Shown piece after piece: positions 59,390 to 60,733 of a stretch of 60,733 nt of DNA. This DNA is from Anaerolineales bacterium (GTDB lineage: Bacteria; Chloroflexota; Anaerolineae; Anaerolineales; Villigracilaceae). The translations under genes were made by a program, and so were the position numbers. The DNA lies in assembly GCA_020060235.1 (NCBI GenBank), contig JAGVAO010000191.1, positions 1 to 60,733 of the forward strand, read 5' to 3'. The notes under the pieces were generated by a model, which worked only from the letters and a program-made list of their open reading frames with translations, did no database searches and was not told the DNA's origin. Positions within the stretch are counted from its first letter, which is position 1; the number at the start of each line of letters is the position of its first letter.

Positions 59390-59475
59390 TGTCATTTCGA
59401 ACCGCGTAGCGGTGAGAAATCTTTGGCATGGGGAAGATTTCTCAGTCGCCGCTGTGCGGCTCCTTCGAAATGACA
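59390..59475. repeat. TGTCATTTCGA-family palindromic repeat
   Basis: It opens TGTCATTTCGAACCGCGTAG and closes GCGGCTCCTTCGAAATGACA with GAGAAATCT/AGATTTCTC arms. It lies between aroC and aroKB. Confidence 0.9.
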
Positions 59476-59496
59476 AATGAAGGCGGGTAATGATGG

Positions 59497-60666
59497 TTAG
59501 ACCCAGAAAATGTGCTCGCCGCCGCTGATGGGCAGGTCGGGCAGGCGGGGTTGGCGCAGGGCGGCGAAGCGCGGCAGCATTTCGGCCAGGCTGTCGCCGC
59601 CGAGTTTGGCGAGCAGGGCATCGGCCAGGATGAAGGCGGTCATGGCTTCGAGGATGGGCACGGCGCGCGGGACGGGACAGAAGTCGGAGCGTTCGTATTT
59701 GGTATCCACTTCGAGACCGGTGGCGAGGTCGACCGAGCGCTGTGGGACGAGGGTGGTGGCGATGGGCTTCATCGCGGCGCGGATGATGAGGGCTTCGCCG
59801 TTGGTGACGCCGCCTTCGAGGCCGCCGGAGCGGTCGCTGGGACGGGTCAGGCGCTCGCCGTCGAGGTGAATGGCATCGTGGGCGCGGGTGCCGGGCAGGC
59901 GCGCGTTTTCGAAGGCGTCGCCGAATTCGACGCCTTTCATGGCCTGGACGGAGAGAATGGCCGCGCCGAGGCGGGCTTCGAGACGGGTGTCCCACTGGGC
60001 GAAGGAACCCAGGCCGATCGGTAGGCCGGTGGCGGTGATTTCAAGGATGCCGCCCAGGGTGTCGCGCTCCTGCATGATTTGGCGGATGCGTTCCTGCATT
60101 TTGACGGCTGCTACGGGGTCGGGACAGCGCACGTCGTTGGCTTCGGCGAGGGCGGGACGCTCTTCGAGCGGGATGGCGGACAGGTCGGCGTCGATTTCAC
60201 CGATGGCGCGCACATAGCCCCCGACGCGGATGCCAAACTGGGCCAGGAAGTGCTTGCAGATGGCCCCAACAGCCACGCGCGAGGTGGTTTCACGGGCCGA
60301 GGCGCGTTCGAGCGAGGGGCGCAGGTCGTCGTAGCCGTATTTGACCGCGCCGGTCAGGTCGGCATGACCAGGGCGCGGAATAGTGAAGGCCGGGATGGGC
60401 TTGTCTTTCCATTTGATATGGTCGGCGTTGAGCACTTGCAGCGCGATCGGCGCGCCGGTGCTCTTGCCGGCCATGACCCCAGACAGGATTTGGGCCGTGT
60501 CTTTCTCGATTTTCATCCGTCCGCCCGAGCCGGCCCCTTGTTGGCGGCGGGCGAGCTCGGCGTTGATGATTTCGGGCGTAAGCGGCAGTCCGGCGGGCAG
60601 GCCGTCAAGAATTGCGGTCAGGGCCGGGCCGTGTGATTCTCCGGCGGTCAGAAATCTTAAAGGCAT
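59497..60666 (-). CDS. aroC: chorismate synthase
   Basis: 389 aa from ATG 60666, with GGAG seven bases upstream. It eliminates phosphate from EPSP to give chorismate, using reduced FMN. Signature blocks: FLTAGESHGPALTAILDGLP, PRPGHADLTGAVKYGYDDLR, RASARETTSRVAVGAICKHF, and DRSGGLEGGVTNGEALIIRA. Complete. Upstream of aroKB on the same strand, so the two probably share a transcript across the palindromic repeat. An ACACGG repeat arm lies just upstream. Confidence 0.96.
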   Translation of the reverse strand: MPLRFLTAGESHGPALTAILDGLPAGLPLTPEIINAELARRQQGAGSGGRMKIEKDTAQILSGVMAGKSTGAPIALQVLNADHIKWKDKPIPAFTIPRPGHADLTGAVKYGYDDLRPSLERASARETTSRVAVGAICKHFLAQFGIRVGGYVRAIGEIDADLSAIPLEERPALAEANDVRCPDPVAAVKMQERIRQIMQERDTLGGILEITATGLPIGLGSFAQWDTRLEARLGAAILSVQAMKGVEFGDAFENARLPGTRAHDAIHLDGERLTRPSDRSGGLEGGVTNGEALIIRAAMKPIATTLVPQRSVDLATGLEVDTKYERSDFCPVPRAVPILEAMTAFILADALLAKLGGDSLAEMLPRFAALRQPRLPDLPISGGEHIFWV

Positions 60667-60696
60667 ATAAACTCCATTTCTTGGAACTTAAAACCA

Positions 60697-60733
60697 GTAC
60701 ACGGATTACACGGGCCTGCGGCACACGGAGAAA
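60697..60733. repeat. ACACGG-family repeat, cut by window edge
   Basis: GTACACGGATTACACGGGCC and ACACGGAGAAA match the left arm of the repeat at 35885-35973. The other arm would lie beyond the window. Confidence 0.75.

Overview
The window looks like a chromosomal segment of a GC-rich, non-spore-forming bacterium, most probably a Chloroflexota member of the Anaerolineae type. This is inferred from gene content: lysine made through the LysW carrier and alpha-aminoadipate, a two-subunit homoaconitase, a homocitrate synthase with a C-terminal regulatory domain, a DnaD/DnaC/DnaB replication module, and very many short palindromic repeats between genes. No rRNA, tRNA, CRISPR array or insertion sequence was recognised. 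The only genes that look like recent insertions are two small genes lying in or beside palindromic repeats.

Layout. 1-4.8 kb (+): a beta-oxidation operon (end of an acyl-CoA dehydrogenase, a hydroxyacyl-CoA dehydrogenase/enoyl-CoA hydratase fusion, thiolase, SCP2 protein) interrupted by a GxxExxY gene inside a palindromic element. 4.8-12.2 kb (-): single genes, namely a membrane protein, an SPFH protein with a DNA-binding tail, an XdhC family protein, a cyclase-ATPase, a CBS-type pyrophosphatase, a lipidated or anchored jelly-roll-like protein, and a DinB protein. 12.2-17.3 kb (-): a probable 4-hydroxyproline catabolic cluster (dehydrogenase, epimerase, deaminase) with an amino-acid ABC permease and binding protein. 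17.9-32.7 kb: two divergent amino-acid operons that share one control region near 23.4-23.9 kb. Leftward run homocitrate synthase, homoaconitase large and small subunits, homoisocitrate dehydrogenase and LysX; rightward run argG, argH, lysW, a second lysX, lysY/argC, lysZ/argB, a four-helix-bundle gene, lysJ and lysK. 32.7-40.9 kb (-): a DUF4157 protein and glutamate synthase (gltD, gltB). 40.9-46.6 kb (-): a small ATPase operon, then DnaC-like loader, DnaD-like protein, DnaB helicase and a bifunctional-nuclease family protein. 46.7-60.7 kb: mutL, a histidine kinase/sirtuin/response-regulator-ATPase operon, a thiolase, an HNH nuclease, an epimerase, an HD-like protein, tyrS, an aroK-aroB fusion and aroC.

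The most striking signal is the 23.4-23.9 kb control region. It holds two divergent sigma70-like promoters, each followed almost at once by a 30-codon leader ORF and then by a strong intrinsic terminator placed before the first structural gene. The rightward leader has four Arg codons in seven (RLPRARR) and RNA segments that form mutually exclusive terminator and antiterminator hairpins before argG. The leftward leader has Lys-Ser-Lys-Arg and a comparable, weaker set of alternative pairings before homocitrate synthase. This reads as a pair of ribosome-mediated attenuators sensing arginine and lysine charging.

A second theme is repeats. At least eight families of 35-120 bp palindromic elements fill most intergenic gaps, supply the stop codons and C-terminal residues of several genes, occur in frame inside mutL, and in one case enclose a gene.
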